A DNA stretch of 64,000 nt from positions 23,860,769 through 23,924,768 of the forward strand of contig CM037836.1 of the NCBI GenBank assembly GCA_021234535.1. Direction: 5' to 3'. This DNA is from Stichopus chloronotus. Taxonomy: Eukaryota; Echinodermata; Holothuroidea; Aspidochirotida; Stichopodidae. The position numbers were made by a program, and so were the translations under genes. Positions 11,320 to 24,476 of this stretch are shown here, piece by piece; the first letter of the stretch is position 1, and each line of letters starts with the position of its first letter. Under the pieces are notes generated by a model. It did not search any database. It was not told the DNA's origin and saw nothing but the letters and a program-made list of their open reading frames with translations.

Positions 11320-14250
11320 AGTATTATTTATGCGAAAAAGGATGCATTGAAATTGTGGATGTATGGATGGAAGGTCAACACATACGTAGCAGGTGCTGTC
11401 TATAACAACGCTTTCCATCTAGTTCAGTGGTTCTCAAAGTGGTCCTAACACCTGAGGTGGGGAAGTCTAAGGTGGGTGCTACAGACTTCATGGGGGATTA
11501 GCAGCTATAGCACTGATTTGGTATTCCCTGACAATTGTGACATATGACTGCAACTGAGTTAGGGCACATTTAAGGCTATCCTGTTCTCCCCTGCAAGCTC
11601 TTCCCACCGCCTCTTTCCCCTTCCACCTCCACCACTTCCCTCTCAGTCCAGAAATTCAATTTTGTGACCCAAGCTTACCCAAAAATAACATTAGAAACTT
11701 CATGAGAATTCTTGAAAATAGACGAAATTAACTAAAACAAAAATGTGGTAGAGCTTCTGACTCTGATAGGTACAGTAGGAAGACTAGATAGTGGTAGGGG
11801 GACATTGGGACAGCTTAAGATGGAGGGGGGGGGGCTGGAAGTCTTTAAAAGTTTGAAAGCTTCCGATGTAGCTGATCACAACAGCTACACACACAATATA
11901 TGGTTTGCCTGATACTGCAATTAACATAGTTTAGATTATGTATCTCACAGGGAGGCAGCAATGTTCACCATAAAGAGTTTCTTCCTTACCAAAAGGCTGG
12001 TGTGTGATAGGATTTTATTCCTGGGGCACTACTATTTTAAATCTCCATTAACCATATGACCCACTAAAAGCCGGCACCATTGTGATGCAGACATGTGGGC
12101 AGAAGGCAACTTTCTAATATCTGATACCAATACATCAGGAGCTGAACTCTGAGTGAGGAGATACAGTACACGGGAGTGACGGGAAAACGACAAAATGGTG
12201 ATGGACGCAATAAAATGATGATGTTATTGACTCTGTGACTGGAAGGGAACTTCAATGTTTGCATGTGCAATTATAGGTACAGCATCTTCATCGTATTCTT
12301 TCAAATTAACATCATAGCTTTGGCACCAAATTTGCAAACCCAAAGTTGCCCAACTATCTTGGTTTAACCAAAAAATGAAACTTAACTAAAATGAGACAAC
12401 CGAAAAAAAAAGAAGAAAAAAAACAGAGAAAGAGGTGGAGGGAGAGAGAAAGAAGACAAACTCCCTGTGGCACATATTCAGTGCAATCAGAGGAAGCCTT
12501 CGGTGAGGAGTGAACGCTAATCACCGTTTTGAGAACGGGCAAGTGAAACTGGCAGTTTGCATTTTATACAACTTGATAACAGTAATTCAATATTGGATGG
12601 CCATCCCTAACAAGTTTTGATATGGATATATGAAAGGAAGGCTAATATTAAAATTTTGAAATTAACTTCAAAAATAAGCAGGAGATTGATTACATCCATT
12701 GATGGATGAAACGTCCATCCAGCCTCGAAGACGACAAAATTACATCTGGTCTACCGAAAGCAGATAGGATGGAAAATAAAATTCTTTTGCAAATATCCTT
12801 GTTACATAGGGTGATAGCAAGTGCAATATTCCACAGGACCGGAGGAAAAAAAATGAATTCAGAGCAAATTGGAACGGCTTTTTAAAGTATTTCTAACCGA
12901 GGACGAGAGAAAATATATATGGCACCAGTATATGAAACTTAGGAGAAGAAAATTGGCTGCAAGAAATCAGATGCTGATGGAAAAGTTAAAACAAAAACAA
13001 GCTTGGGTTCTATTAAGACAGAGATGAGAGGGCACATAAATTCTACAGAGGGACAGCCATTTTGTTGTTGCATGTGCTCCTTCGCATCAGCTTTTACTGC
13101 GATGATTCCAAAACTGAGCATGTTCCATAGTCTAAGCTGTCCTGCTGATGAGACAAAACGTTTGACACAGTGTTTCAAGTTTCGTAACATACTTTTAATA
13201 GCGTGTACTTGCCAACACCTTCACCTTAAAAAAGAGAACATCTGGCAGATGATCTACTGTTTGTTCATAGGGTGGGGTCCAACAATGAGTGTACGTACCA
13301 CATCCACTATCGTTGCAAGTACCCACGTGCATTTGAAGGACTACTTATAAGGCTGACAATACATAACCATGGGATTTTCTGCTTCCACTTTTCCGTACTA
13401 AGTTCATTCGAAAGGGAAGAAGGAGAATGAGGAAAGGTTCCCCTTTCTATGGAGATACGCAATTCACAAATCAGCCCAGTTCTGCTGAAAATGAAATGGT
13501 TGGCAAGTATGTCAGCATTGACTGACTGTTGTGTGATCAGTGTCGCAATAGTTGCATGGATTGCAAAGCTAAAAAGCACATGATATTTTCTGCCTACTCC
13601 ACATGGCCATGTACTTACAGTTGTCTTTGAGAAACAACACTTAAAAGATGTAATATGAGTTGTACTGGTAAATCGCCTGGTCACCTACTTTTGCTCCTTG
13701 TCAGTGTTTAGGGGAAACAGTGTCAGCGTTTCAGGGAAAGATCACCTGCCGCAAAATCCGGACAAGAACTATGCACTAATATTCCAGATATTTGAATATG
13801 AAAACTATATATCTCAACGTTTTTGTTGGCCTTACAAAATTTTAACTCTCTACGAAAGCATATCACTCAATCACCGTTACTTGAAATCAAACAGACCAAT
13901 GGGAATGAATATCCATATTCATGTACGCAAAAATGAGGCTTAAACAATGTTTTTTGTGGTGGCTATGACATTTTCTTGTAATGGCTATGACATATTCTGC
14001 AGAACTTGATTTTCACTGACAAATTTTCAACTGATATTCCAGCTTTAGATGTCCTTCACAGATTTTCAACCCAGCACCACTTTGACAGATAGGTGACATC
14101 AGCACTGTTCCTCCCTCCCCATCTTAAATTACACATCACAGAGACTGTTTCCCATTAATGGGAAACTCAAGGCATAAATCAACTTCAAGAGTCTGAGATA
14201 GAGAACTTAAAAAAAAAAAAGAAACAAAAAACGAAAAAAAAAACCCAGTA
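11320..14250. other. no supportable gene; simple and short tandem repeats
   Basis: A purine-rich A/G tract lies at about 12400-12455 and a C-rich stretch at 11590-11640. The self-complementary word CATCCATTGATGGATG occurs near 12700. A two-copy ~23-bp tandem repeat (TGGCTATGACAT core) lies at 13948-13992. The open frames at 13003-13350 (+) and 13307-13684 (-) are of chance length and resemble nothing I recognise. Confidence 0.45.
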
Positions 14251-14423
14251 CAGCAGCAGCTTACCCTGGTAGGAGCATGAAATAACATAAGACACAATCT
14301 CCATAAACCCATAGATGACAGTGCTGTTATAAGGATATCATTGGAAGTGTGACTGGCATGTTTGAAAGAGAAGCGGAAATATCAAGCGTTTTGTCAGATG
14401 TCAATGAAAAAACCATCGCTCAC

Positions 14424-14523
14424 CATGGACTGAAGTTGGCTGACGAGTTTCTCCTGTAACTGGCTGACTTTATCGTGGTTGTGCTGGTGGTGAGATGACA
14501 AAATGTTCCCCAGATTGCTGAGT
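14424..14523 (-). CDS. candidate coiled-coil exon (unidentified gene)
   Basis: The minus strand shows a pyrimidine-rich acceptor (CTTCTTTTTACTTCCAG), 100 bases, then a donor ATG/GTGAGC. One frame reads LSNLGNILSSHHQHNHDKVS then QLQEKLVSQLQSM, with His/Gln/Asn-rich start and heptad-like leucines typical of a short coiled coil. It enters in phase 2 and leaves in phase 0. A second frame (phase 1 to 2) is also open, so the reading is not unique. GC is about 49% against an AT-rich background, which supports exonic origin. The candidate exon at 14838-15011 lies upstream on the same strand. No family assignment is possible from this piece alone. Confidence 0.35.
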
Positions 14524-14837
14524 CTGGAAGTAAAAAGAAGCAAAAAAAAAAAAAAGAAGAGAAATAAGAAAACTATGAAGATTTTATTCAATGATTATGC
14601 AGATCCATCAAGAACCACAATTTGCTGTCTGGATGCTTTGAAGCCAAGTTGTCTTTATTTTGAGGGCAGACTCAAACTTAAGAATTGTCTCTTTCTTTTT
14701 GCCTCCACACAAAAGGTCTCGCCTAATTTAAACAGAAAAGATTTATGATTACACTAAAATGAAAGCTTTCTCGAATCTGTAAATACAGTGGCGATAATTT
14801 GACCCATGAGGGTTCCTTGTCTCTTCTCTTCTATTTC

Positions 14838-15011
14838 TTAATCACCAAACGTGGAAGAGAAATTAACAAATACACTGCAAAGGCTAAGACAGCGAGACTC
14901 AGATGGACGTCTCTTGACGTCACTGCCCATCTCAGATGAGGGCTGGGGTTTCATTCTAGAAGGAACCTGAAATCGGGCACAAATGTCATCGATCACTGAT
15001 CTCCGAGACAA
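14838..15011 (-). CDS. candidate exon, Ser/Arg-rich (unidentified gene)
   Basis: After a strong minus-strand acceptor (TTATTTTTTTCCAG) the only open frame reads LSRRSVIDDICARFQVPSRM, continues KPQPSSEMGSDVKRRPSESR and runs to TAA after 57 residues. An earlier weak donor (CAG/GTTCCT) at 14966 would cut it to 45 bases. GC of the first ~130 bases is near 50%, well above the surroundings. The KRRPSES sequence resembles a basophilic kinase site, which is inference only. It could be an internal exon using the weak donor, or a terminal exon. It lies 5' of the exon candidate at 14424-14523 on the same strand, but the phases do not join directly. Confidence 0.35.
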   Translation of the reverse strand: MSRRSVIDDICARFQVPSRMKPQPSSEMGSDVKRRPSESRCLSLCSVFVNFSSTFGD

Positions 15012-15014
15012 CTG

Positions 15015-16855
15015 GAAAAAAATAACGTCTATGAAGTAGAGGTTGCATCAAACGATGTAAGTTGGAGATGATTTGGAATAGAAGCTAAAGACGTTGGAGT
15101 TCGGTGGAGACGGTGAATAGAATGAACTGAAAGATCAGTCCCAAGGTAATGGGCGGGCAGGTGCAGAATGAAGGTGACAAGACACATGCGCAGATGAAAC
15201 TATGGGAAACTAGATCGCAGGTTCATAACGTAATGAACGAGGTCGCGTAACGTGAGGAAATTTTCATCTGATTTTCTGATCTGAACTATAAAGGGAGGCA
15301 CCATTAATCCCAAGTAAATCCTAACTAAACCCATTAATCCCAGGTAAATGATGGAGGGTTTTACAGACAGAGCAGATTCTAGGACAACTTGGACTGGCAG
15401 CAAACCTCAAAACTTTGTACTTTCGTTCCCATTCCATGGAAAGATTTCACTGACATCTACAAGCTGCAGTGAAAAGTCAAACATCCATTTAAACATGGAG
15501 AACGTACCTTGACATAGAAAAGTCCGGTTAATTTCTGATTTTGGCCACTGCGTACTTTGACTTTGCTAGCTGTATTTAATTCTGTTTCAGTGTTACACAA
15601 AAAATGAAACTGGATTTGTAGAAGCGGAGAGAATCAACTTTCTATCCATGATGTAGTACAAGAAAGTGTTTATGCTGCGGCTGCACATGACTCCCACAAA
15701 TGCCACAAAAGTCTTTTAAGCAATTCAAATTTGAGAATCAAGACCATCATCTGAGTATATCAAGGTGACCACTCACAGAAAGAGGGAACTGATGAAGGAG
15801 TGGTTGTTATATACAGAGGATGGTATTTCATTAGAATTCTGATTACATGTACGAGGAAAAAAAAATGACAATGGTACACATGTATGATATCAAATTATAC
15901 CTATGATATATGAAAAACCATTGACTCAGTCTGACAGCTACAACTTCACTGAGAACACCAAACAGATACACACTCTGGAAAGGAGGTGAGGAGTGGGAAG
16001 AAGGGCAAAGTTGGAAGAGGGAATACCACTTCAGAAGAGACTTGGGCTTAATATATGCAGATGATCATGTCATGTCCTTCTATGATGAGACAACAATGTG
16101 TAACTACAAACTCAAGTTCACATTTCCTCCATAAAAATATTTACGGTACGCAGTTTGACCTCTACGGTGACTACCCCTTCTTTTGAAAGCAAGACTTTTG
16201 CAGCCTACATACCTAGTAAAAGATCTGTCCAAGGAGTTGCAAAAAAAAAAAAAAAAACTCCCTCATCTATGTATGCTTTTATCTGGCTAAAAAGCCAAAA
16301 CACATGCCACTGTGAATTACGATTTAATTGGAGCCATGAACAGTTGATTTCTGAGAGAACATGGCTTCATCATCTATTCTGAGACCCAAACAAGTCTTAC
16401 GCAAAAACACCGCTGTGATCTGGAACACGTCTACTTCAATTTTCTAAATCATAACGAGAGAGACGATGATAAACGACCCTAAACCCTGCAACAATGATGA
16501 TGAAAATCACAGCTGTGGTTCTTAGTACATTGCATACAAAAGCAGGTCATAGAAGACCATGAGTTGATGAGCTGAGTAAAATGAAAGAGGGTGGTGATTT
16601 ATGAGATGACGGCAATTTCCCAAAGACAGGCAGATAAAGGACCCTACATCCTCATATTAGTCATTTGATGCTTTTTTTAATAGATATTGAGACTCTAACA
16701 GTCTATACAACAAAAAAAACTACAAAAAAAAAGGTTTATCAGAAATGGCACCAAAATGTTGATCGGTAATGGCACCAAAATGATTTTATTTGGCCACTGA
16801 CAGCAAGGTTGTAAACTCATCTATAAAATGTTCTAAAGAGTGTTTTTCAGCTTAC
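15015..16855. other. no gene seen
   Basis: AT-rich unique-looking sequence with homopolymer A runs near 16240 and 16720. A two-copy 22-24-bp repeat (AATGGCACCAAAATG core) lies at 16742-16783. No splice-bounded open segment was noted. Confidence 0.5.
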
Positions 16856-16859
16856 CATA

Positions 16860-17195
16860 ATCAATGAATCCATTCATCCATCTATCCAAACACCCACCCA
16901 TCCAAACACCCACTCACCCACCTACCATCCACTGATCTATCTATTGATTCATCTGTTGATCCATTGATCCACCTGTTGATCCATCCATCCATCTATCCAT
17001 TAACACATACATTCATTGGGTCATCCACTTGTCCATCTATGCATTCCACATTTACATCATTCATGCCTCTACTCATTCATCTATCCATTTGTTGGACCAT
17101 ACATCCATGAACCCATTTATTTCCATCCATTCGTTCCACACGTACATTATCCAGTCACTTCAATACATTTCCTTGGTTCTATCCATCCCCCATCA
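16860..17195. repeat. degenerate ATCC/CCAT microsatellite
   Basis: Over 300 bases are dominated by variants of CCAT/ATCC (for example CATCCATCTATCCA), with interspersed CACCCACC and GTTGATCC blocks. It is an old, interrupted tetranucleotide repeat. Frames crossing it (for example 17016-17291) give His/Pro/Ser-rich low-complexity peptide and should not be called genes. Confidence 0.85.
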
Positions 17196-17199
17196 AGTA

Positions 17200-18350
17200 G
17201 AAAATTAATAAATTTATTTTTGTGTTCTGAGCACTGGAAAGTGTTAATATACCACACTTCATCATCAGAACAAGTTTCTAAGTCACTATGATTTGAGAAA
17301 AAAAAACATTCCAGGAACCGGCATGCATCGTGTGACAGACTATTCACACTAATTGTTAATGCAGTGAATGCTCAGTACACTACAGCGGCAGTTTTTACTC
17401 AATAACGCCAAAGGCAGACCGACAGGTTTCTCTTAAAAGGTTGAAGCGGATACATAGAAAGATACTTCATTTTAGATGAAAGTCAATATGTTTTCTGATA
17501 TGCCCCCAAGATATGTTCAAATATTTACACTTGAGGGTTCTAAACGTGGGCTGATAGCAAAGTCATATATTGTGTTTCTGTTGGCACTAGGGGACATATG
17601 TTAAAAATCGATAAACACAACTTGGCAAAATTTCAAAATTGCCTACTAATTCATGTGAAATGCATCCAAGTCAAACATGTACGATGTACACTTGCCTATG
17701 TCAGGATTTACTTGACAATGAGATAATGGCACTTGTGGTATTACAGTAATGAGTTGATGTTCTGATATGGCGACCATTTCCCCTTCCAAAGAAGGAGAGA
17801 GATGACTTGCAGTACACACTTCTGCTGTCAAAATTTTCCTCAAAACGGGCCATGACCAACCAGAGAGCAACCATAGTAACTATTCTATTAATGATTGTCA
17901 GCATCGGTGTACTACTGTCCATGACGTCATGGACGATACCCAGGCACGCTCCTCATTTTCGAGAGGCAATTTCTTACTTTCAATGTTTCTTGATCCACAT
18001 TCAGTGGTTTGCGCTACTACTGAGCTCACTGTGTTGAGCGGATCATGCATTGTAGACAGGAACAAGACTTCTTCGTAAACTTTGGTTGGAATATGGCTTA
18101 ATAAGACCCATTTTCATTTTGGCAGTTTTGCATTTTATTGTTTGGCACATTATGAGTGAGTCAAACTCCCAATTGTATATTGTACATGCAAGCGTGATAA
18201 TCGTTCTGACGGAGTATCACATACCTCTGTACATAGCCGGAATCTCTCCTCCGCAGAGACAGTACAGATGCTTGCAATATATACAATACACTGACATCTG
18301 ACAATAACATAATACGAAGCCTGTTTATCTCTAGACTAGTGGATCTTGTA
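17200..18350. other. no gene seen
   Basis: AT-rich sequence between two simple-repeat tracts. Open frames around 17646-18037 are short and overlap on both strands. Nothing recognisable was found. Confidence 0.5.
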
Positions 18351-18354
18351 ATAA

Positions 18355-18855
18355 TGACAAAATTCCGACTTTGGCCATTTTGACAAGATGTTCTTATTTT
18401 TCCAATTTTGTTACTTTGGCAAGATGTTCGAACTCGGCAAAGTGACAAATTTCGGAATTTTGCCATTCCGGCAAGACGATTTAAGTCAACAAAATGACAA
18501 TTTTCTGAATTTGCTACTCTGATGAGTTGTTTTATCAAGTCAAAATGACCATTTTTTTTAGTATTTATGTTCGAACTGGGCAGAATGGCAATTTTTTTAA
18601 TTTTTCCATTTTGACCAGATGTTGGAACTCCACAAAATGGCAGTTGTAAATTTTGCCACTTTGTTGATGTGTTATTACTCGGTGAATCACAATGCTATGA
18701 ATAAGCCAAAATGACAATTTCCCTTAATTTTGTCTTTTTTAAAAAGATGGTGAATAACGTCACAATGACAAATTTCAGATTTTGGTCATTTTAAGGAGTT
18801 TATTTAGTCATCAAAATGTCAGTTTTACAAAAATTGTCATTTTGCCGAGATGGTT
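18355..18855. repeat. ~50-bp minisatellite with internal dyads
   Basis: About nine or ten diverged units repeat with a spacing near 50 bp. The GGCAAGATG-like word recurs at about 18387, 18419, 18470, 18520, 18613, 18664 and further on. Each unit carries an AAAATGACAATTT half and an AATTTTGCCATTTTG half that are imperfect inverted complements, so single units could fold into hairpins. Minus-strand frame 18161-18538 is created by this array and is not a gene. Confidence 0.8.
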
Positions 18856-19029
18856 CTTTTTTCTTTTGCATGTTCCTCCTGCGCTTCCATAGAAAACTGC
18901 TGAAATTTTCCAAAATAATCTGGGGCAGGAGCAATCATGGACAGTAGGTGGTTGCGATATACTCCTAACCACATTTTCTAGTTGAACATGTAGTGTCTCA
19001 CCAAGCACTCGACAAATGATGCCAGGACC

Positions 19030-19290
19030 CTGTCCTGAAGTTACTATTTGGATCCACTGGTTTCACTAATGGTACGTTATACACACACAACAAAAATTCA
19101 CCATGTATGCCTAAGAACACTTGACTGTCATCACGATATGTAAGTGGCGTGAGGTTGTATTTAACAAGTAGTAGCAAACTGAAATTAACATTAGCAGACA
19201 CCCAAGTGACTATGGACTGCAGGTATCTGGGTTCAAAATTTGAACCCAGTGCAAGCAATAAGTACACCACATTATAATTAATGGACATAA
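19030..19290. repeat. dispersed repeat, copy A
   Basis: It shares an ordered set of blocks with 43285-43540 on the same strand: GGTTTCACTAATGGTACG versus AGTTTCACCAACGTATG; GACTATGGACTGCAG versus GACTATGGACATG; and TGGGTTCAAAATTTGAACCC versus the same word with one change. The TTCAAAATTTGAA word is itself palindromic. The order and spacing of at least three blocks make a common origin likely. Class unknown. Minus frame 18998-19324 runs through the repeat and is not a gene. Confidence 0.6.
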
Positions 19291-19299
19291 TGTGTGTGT

Positions 19300-21160
19300 G
19301 AGTGTGGAGGAGGGACGGACCCACAAACCATGTTTGTGCAGCATTTATAACACTACCCTAGATAGAATACCATTGTGGAAAATATCTTTGATAACAGTAT
19401 GTCACCTAAGGTAATTCCATAGTCCAGATCAAGGATGAATGTTAATGTTGTTATTGGACTTCATGTTCTGTCAACAAAACCAACTGAGACCAACAACCCC
19501 CTGGACCCATGCGGAACCCATGCCTCTCCCTTATCTCAGATGCAAATGCTTTAATAGAAACAATGAAAGTGGTCCTCCAAACCATCCCTCTATCTTGAAA
19601 AGAACTATTTTGATCAAATCATGCTGAAACCAAGTTTGCAATGTACCATCAGTGGGAGGATACAAAATCGGGACGGGAAATGAACTGAAATAAACTTTGA
19701 ATCTGGACCATAATTTCCCAGGAATGTTTTGTAATGGCTCACCTAAAGGAGGAATGTACAGGACAGTGAAAGTATATTCCATCAGCTCCGTCATCGTTTC
19801 AGATACACAGGCTCACAAAATCAGAAATGGTGACATATGTTTGTCACAGACTCAGAAGAACAAATGTAACAATCCCTATGACACATTTTCTATCTTATTG
19901 GTCCATTGTCACAGTATCAAACGTGGAGATTTCCAGAGTGCTACAGTACACGGTGACTATGGTTTCTGGTGAATAGCATTCGTGAAATTCTGGTTCGGTT
20001 TCAATATCGCCTTCGTTCCAGTTTGTTGCTTCAGTTAGTGTAAGTCTGAGTATAACTTATTTTCGTAGCAATGCAAAGGTGTGTGTTGTGGCCATAAATT
20101 TCTTTGGAAGGACAAGATTATTGAAGAAACAAAAAAATCTACCACCAATTACAATGAAACTAAGAATTATGATGAAAGAAATAGTACCTCCTGGTTCTGT
20201 GTGAAGGCTAGGCTTAACACTGATAATATGCAATGGTAACACTAAGCTATAAATAGGCTATCATTATTGGTCTATAGAGTCAGACTAGCAGGTGTGATGC
20301 AAGACAAGATGGATGGAAAGGCCAGCTGACACACACATTTACACACACAACAAAAAAAAAAACCACACATGCTTCATCCTCTTTTGCCTCATCGGCTCCC
20401 TGCAACTTCATTCAGGAATCAAAAAGGTATACTTGGCGATCTATTCTCTCTCCCCTCTTTAGATGATAAAAATGCTATCATCAGGGTATGATACAGCTCC
20501 TGTAATGAAAACCTTAGTTTGAGCCTCCAAATTTATCATGTCTCAGAAAGTTTGGAAAGCACTCTAGAGGTTTAAGTTGTTCGAACAGAATTTGTGTTTT
20601 GTAACCGCACGACACTGCTGAAGAACATCAAACTGTGATAAAAAATCCAGACAGAGAGAGACATCTGGTGCATACTTGAAGGTTAGACATCCTCATCAAC
20701 GAGAGGATTTCTCCTTCAAGAAGGTCTCTAGCGAGGGAGTTAAGTTCTTGCAGCTCACTTTCCTAAAGACAGCTGCGTTTCTTCGTTTAGTTTTCCGCAG
20801 AAAGTTTTTCAACCTTCCTCTCACATTCAAAAAGCCGTGCCGCCTTGCCGCCTTCCGTTGAATGGCTGGCTGTCTCTACTTAGTCGACTGTTGTAACGGA
20901 CAGAGAGTGATGAAGATATCTTAATCTGTGCGCTGATGTCTTGCTCAAACGTTGAGCTGGTAAAATTGTGCAGGAATGTGATGCAGACATAGCGATATAG
21001 AAATCTGAGAGAGAGGGAGAGCTTGAACTGAACTGAGTGTCAAATACTTTGACAGGAAAGTAGTTAAACGTAAAATAATGATTGCTACAACACATCAAAA
21101 AATCATACTGTCAGAGGCACTTTCTATGATTTGACAATTACATTTCATTTTTTCATTTTC
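19300..21160. other. no supportable gene
   Basis: Overlapping open frames on both strands at 19531-19972 have no recognisable domain. A minus segment ending MEYTFTVLYIPPL is followed by a GTGAGC donor near 19738, but no partner exon was found. AT-rich otherwise. Confidence 0.45.
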
Positions 21161-21162
21161 AG

Positions 21163-21297
21163 TTCTTGTGGAATCCTAGGCAGTCTTGCACCACATGCCT
21201 TGAAGTGCAATCGCATCAACTTCACAAAACCACTGCTGACTGTTTCAAAATGTATACATATGTCAACTTCATTTGGGATGCGGCTTCTTTTCAATGA
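21163..21297 (+). CDS. candidate terminal exon (unidentified)
   Basis: A very good plus-strand acceptor (ATTTCATTTTTTCATTTTCAG) precedes 44 stop-free codons in phase 0. They read FLWNPRQSCTTCLEVQSHQL and so on, with a CxxC pair, and end in TGA. A phase-2 frame stays open to 21319 as well, so the frame is not decided. No upstream exon could be joined to it. It may be a real last exon of a small plus-strand gene or a chance coincidence of acceptor and frame. Confidence 0.2.
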   Translation, partial: FLWNPRQSCTTCLEVQSHQLHKTTADCFKMYTYVNFIWDAASFQ

Positions 21298-21299
21298 GT

Positions 21300-24200
21300 T
21301 TTCTCAGATGATGACATAAGAGGCTGCTGTCACCATCTGCACATGAGACGCTGTAAGACACAAGTCTTTGCTATACTGTAAGTGGAAGTGTATCTGGGAA
21401 AGTCCAAGCAAGATGTGACCCATCACTGAAAAAATATCAACCTCACTCCGTAAACTATGTCCTCCAACACAGATGTTCATTTATCCTACCATGTGCTGTT
21501 GGTTGTGCAACACTTTTAATCCATGTGAAAGTTGCACTGTCAAGCCATTTTCAAATACATACACGGTGTGGATCACTACATGCAAGAATGGCCATCGGAG
21601 CTTATTACATCCTCCCAGCGAACATAAGCAAGGATGAAAGTGGACGTGATCAATGAATGAGATGCCAGCATCGTTGCATTGTTGTGACAAACCAGTGAGA
21701 GCAGTGCTTCACTAACTTACTAAGAAACTCCATGGTACAACCTCTGACATCACAAAATATTGTGGGTCTTGTTGAGTTTCAAATACTTGCATGGGAAGCT
21801 ACAACTGCTGAATATTTAAGTCGACAACAGCACTAAAATTGACCTATTTGAATGAAAGAAACGGTGTACAAAGTGTGGAAGGATGTACAGGTAGAACGTG
21901 GTAGAAATGCACTAATCAGTTACAAGGATGCGTTAAAGTGACAAGTTCTACGGCCAAGGAAAGTAACCCCACAACCGTGACACATGAAAACGCTGTAAAA
22001 TTTAGCATACAGCCCACTCCATGATCACTTTGACACACTGACAACATCCTTTCAAGTGTGCACAAAACTTTAAACTGAGTTAGCGTGAAAGAATGATTTC
22101 CAACAAGTAAAAGCTGGTCATTTTAAAACAAACCAAACCTTGGAAAAAATTGAAATGCTTCCTTATCCCAGCCATCTGTCACAATGTTAGGGTCATTAAA
22201 TTTAGTGTTGTACATATAAAGGATCTTCTAAATTACATGTAACAGTTTAACTGGATATTTTTTTATTCACAAGCTGCTTAAAAGTTTGGGCCATCTGTCA
22301 CAGAATGAAATGAATTAATAACCTTTGGAATGATCTACACCTTGTGTTTATTTAGAGATTTTACCTGACTGCTTGCCTGTCAAAGATCTCAAGCAAGGCT
22401 GTAAAATTCAGAAAGTGAATTTAATTGCAATCTACTTCACCTACCGTCCTATTACAATGCGCAAAATTTGAAGAAAGCAACAAAAGAGAAGTGTGCAACT
22501 AATTAAATATGAGATACAATAACTGTCTGTATAGACACTACAAATCCTAGAAATCCCAAAATAACTACTGTTTTGTCATATTTCCAGACTTTGCATTTTC
22601 TGCTATCCAGGGGTTATATACATTTCTCGGCAAGCCATAATTTGTCCATTACAGCAGGAGGCAAGTGTTAAGAAAGTTCTGGGGGTGATGACTCCTGGGG
22701 AAGAGGGCTTTTAAGTGCTTCTACAGCAAATTACAGAACACTATTAAGTGAGGCCATTTTACAGTTTAAACCAACTTTAGAGCATGCCCAAAAGGAACGT
22801 GTGCATACATATCTTTAAAAAAAAATATCATGCTTGTGTCAATCACACTCTCCAATGTGTCCAACTTTGCATAAACAACCAAGAGAACTGACAAAAAAAC
22901 TATATCATTGATGAGTCTGGATTTGTAGGCTGCCAATGGTAAGAGACGATTTGACTTCTAGAAAGTAGGTTGTACAGGAAGCACACAATCGAGGTATAAT
23001 ATGTTGCAGGCACCAATATCACAGACTTCTTCAGTCAACGGCCTCCTTCCAAACATATTGCTCTACAGTATATAGCAGGTTCATTACAAGCTTCCGTACC
23101 TCCGAATCCCAAAGTAAGTCAATCTCCAGTTTCCTGCCAGTTTACTAACTTTTTGTTTCTTTCCCTTCTGTCAGTAAGCATACAAAGCAGTACATAGACT
23201 TCACTCAGAATGGTAGAACCATCATATGCTGTTACAGGAAAAAGTTTTGCACTAACTACAGGATTGCTTAATTGTAGGTAACAAAAGATTTTGCATACAA
23301 GTCTCCATACTCTTGACTGGTTGATATTAGCTAGTGACCCCTGACCCTCAACTGCACAATGTGCCCTCTACGCATCATCAAGCATGCTTAGGCTACCCAT
23401 AGTCTGATCTTTGTAAGGAGAGGAGCCCTCCTCTTCTTCTTCTTCCACCATGTTTTCCTGAGTGTATAGAAATGTTACTCTGTCTTTGATCCCTCCTCTG
23501 TCGTTGACTCGTCGTACTTAATTATTTTGTCAAAACCATCGAAAATTGAAGTTCTGCGTGTGATTCGAATCACAAATGAAATGGAACTTTGATTGTCAAA
23601 TCAAAATCAATCTCTCTCTCTGGACCTTTGTCTCTTTTCTCTGTGTACTCTACCGGGAACTTCGTGTTAATGGTTAACGTCCACGACATCTGCAGCAGGG
23701 GCGGTCCAAACAAGAATAACGGCGACAAAGCCCCCCACATTACAACATGATGACCATCATTTATAAAAGTGACCGGACAAAACAGCCTTTATACTTAGAC
23801 ACAGAACCGTCAGGACCAGTTCCAACAGGCTAAGCATGAAGTTTGATGACATGGTTCCCAATGGCCATATTACTGTACTTTTAACTCTTGATGTTGAAGC
23901 TACACACAAAATATCGTAATGATATTGCTAGGTACTCACACGAGATTACCTCAAAAACTAGAAACTTTGAGTTAACTGCTGATATCTTGACAATAGGGGG
24001 AGAGGAGAGGGAAACGCTATTTCAAAAGTAACATCTTTTGATGCCATCTCCAAAACCAGGAGATGTTGCACACTACAACAACCAGAGCTAAGCTTTCTGT
24101 GTCTTGAAGACATCAAAGAACAACCTTAATGCCTGCAGTTACCTTATACTTAAACTTTGTGATATATGAGAACAAAGTTGGAGATTAATATCAGAGCCGA

Positions 24201-24335
24201 GAGGCAGACTTAAACATCTCGCTAATTACGCAGTCCAACAGTTCTGAAATAACTCGAGACCATGCACACTTTGCCACTTAGAAGCACATTTTGATCGGGG
24301 GGGGGGGAGAAAATAATCCATCACCCTACAGTGAA
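21300..24335. other. no gene seen
   Basis: About 3 kb of AT-rich sequence without recognisable coding or repeat structure, apart from a TCTTCTTCTTC run at about 23430 and a G11-12 homopolymer at 24297-24308. Confidence 0.5.
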
Positions 24336-24337
24336 AC

Positions 24338-24476
24338 ATGCCATCCCTAAAGCTCTCGATGTTATCCAAAACAGTTTCTATTGATCCAACACAAATTAAA
24401 AACTTTGCTCAAAACTGCTTCTACTATCTGTTAAAACTGGGGGTAGAATTTTTGTTTTCAAATGAACACAAAAGAG
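24338..24476 (+). CDS. candidate first coding exon of a small plus-strand gene
   Basis: An ATG opens a 46-codon frame (starts MPSLKLSMLSKTVSI, later FYYLLKLGVEFLF) that runs into a good donor (AAAAGAG/GTAATG) in phase 1. The following candidate exon at 24710 accepts phase 1, and the join stays open. No domain was recognised. The intron between them would be only 233 bp. GC is about 37%, not above background, so this could be chance. Confidence 0.2.

Noticed and set aside
17016..17291. His/Pro/Ser-rich plus frame
   Set aside because: It is the ATCC/CCAT microsatellite read in frame.
18161..18538. 125-codon minus frame with repeated CRVRTSCQ-like units
   Set aside because: The peptide repeat is produced by the ~50-bp minisatellite, not by a repeat protein gene.
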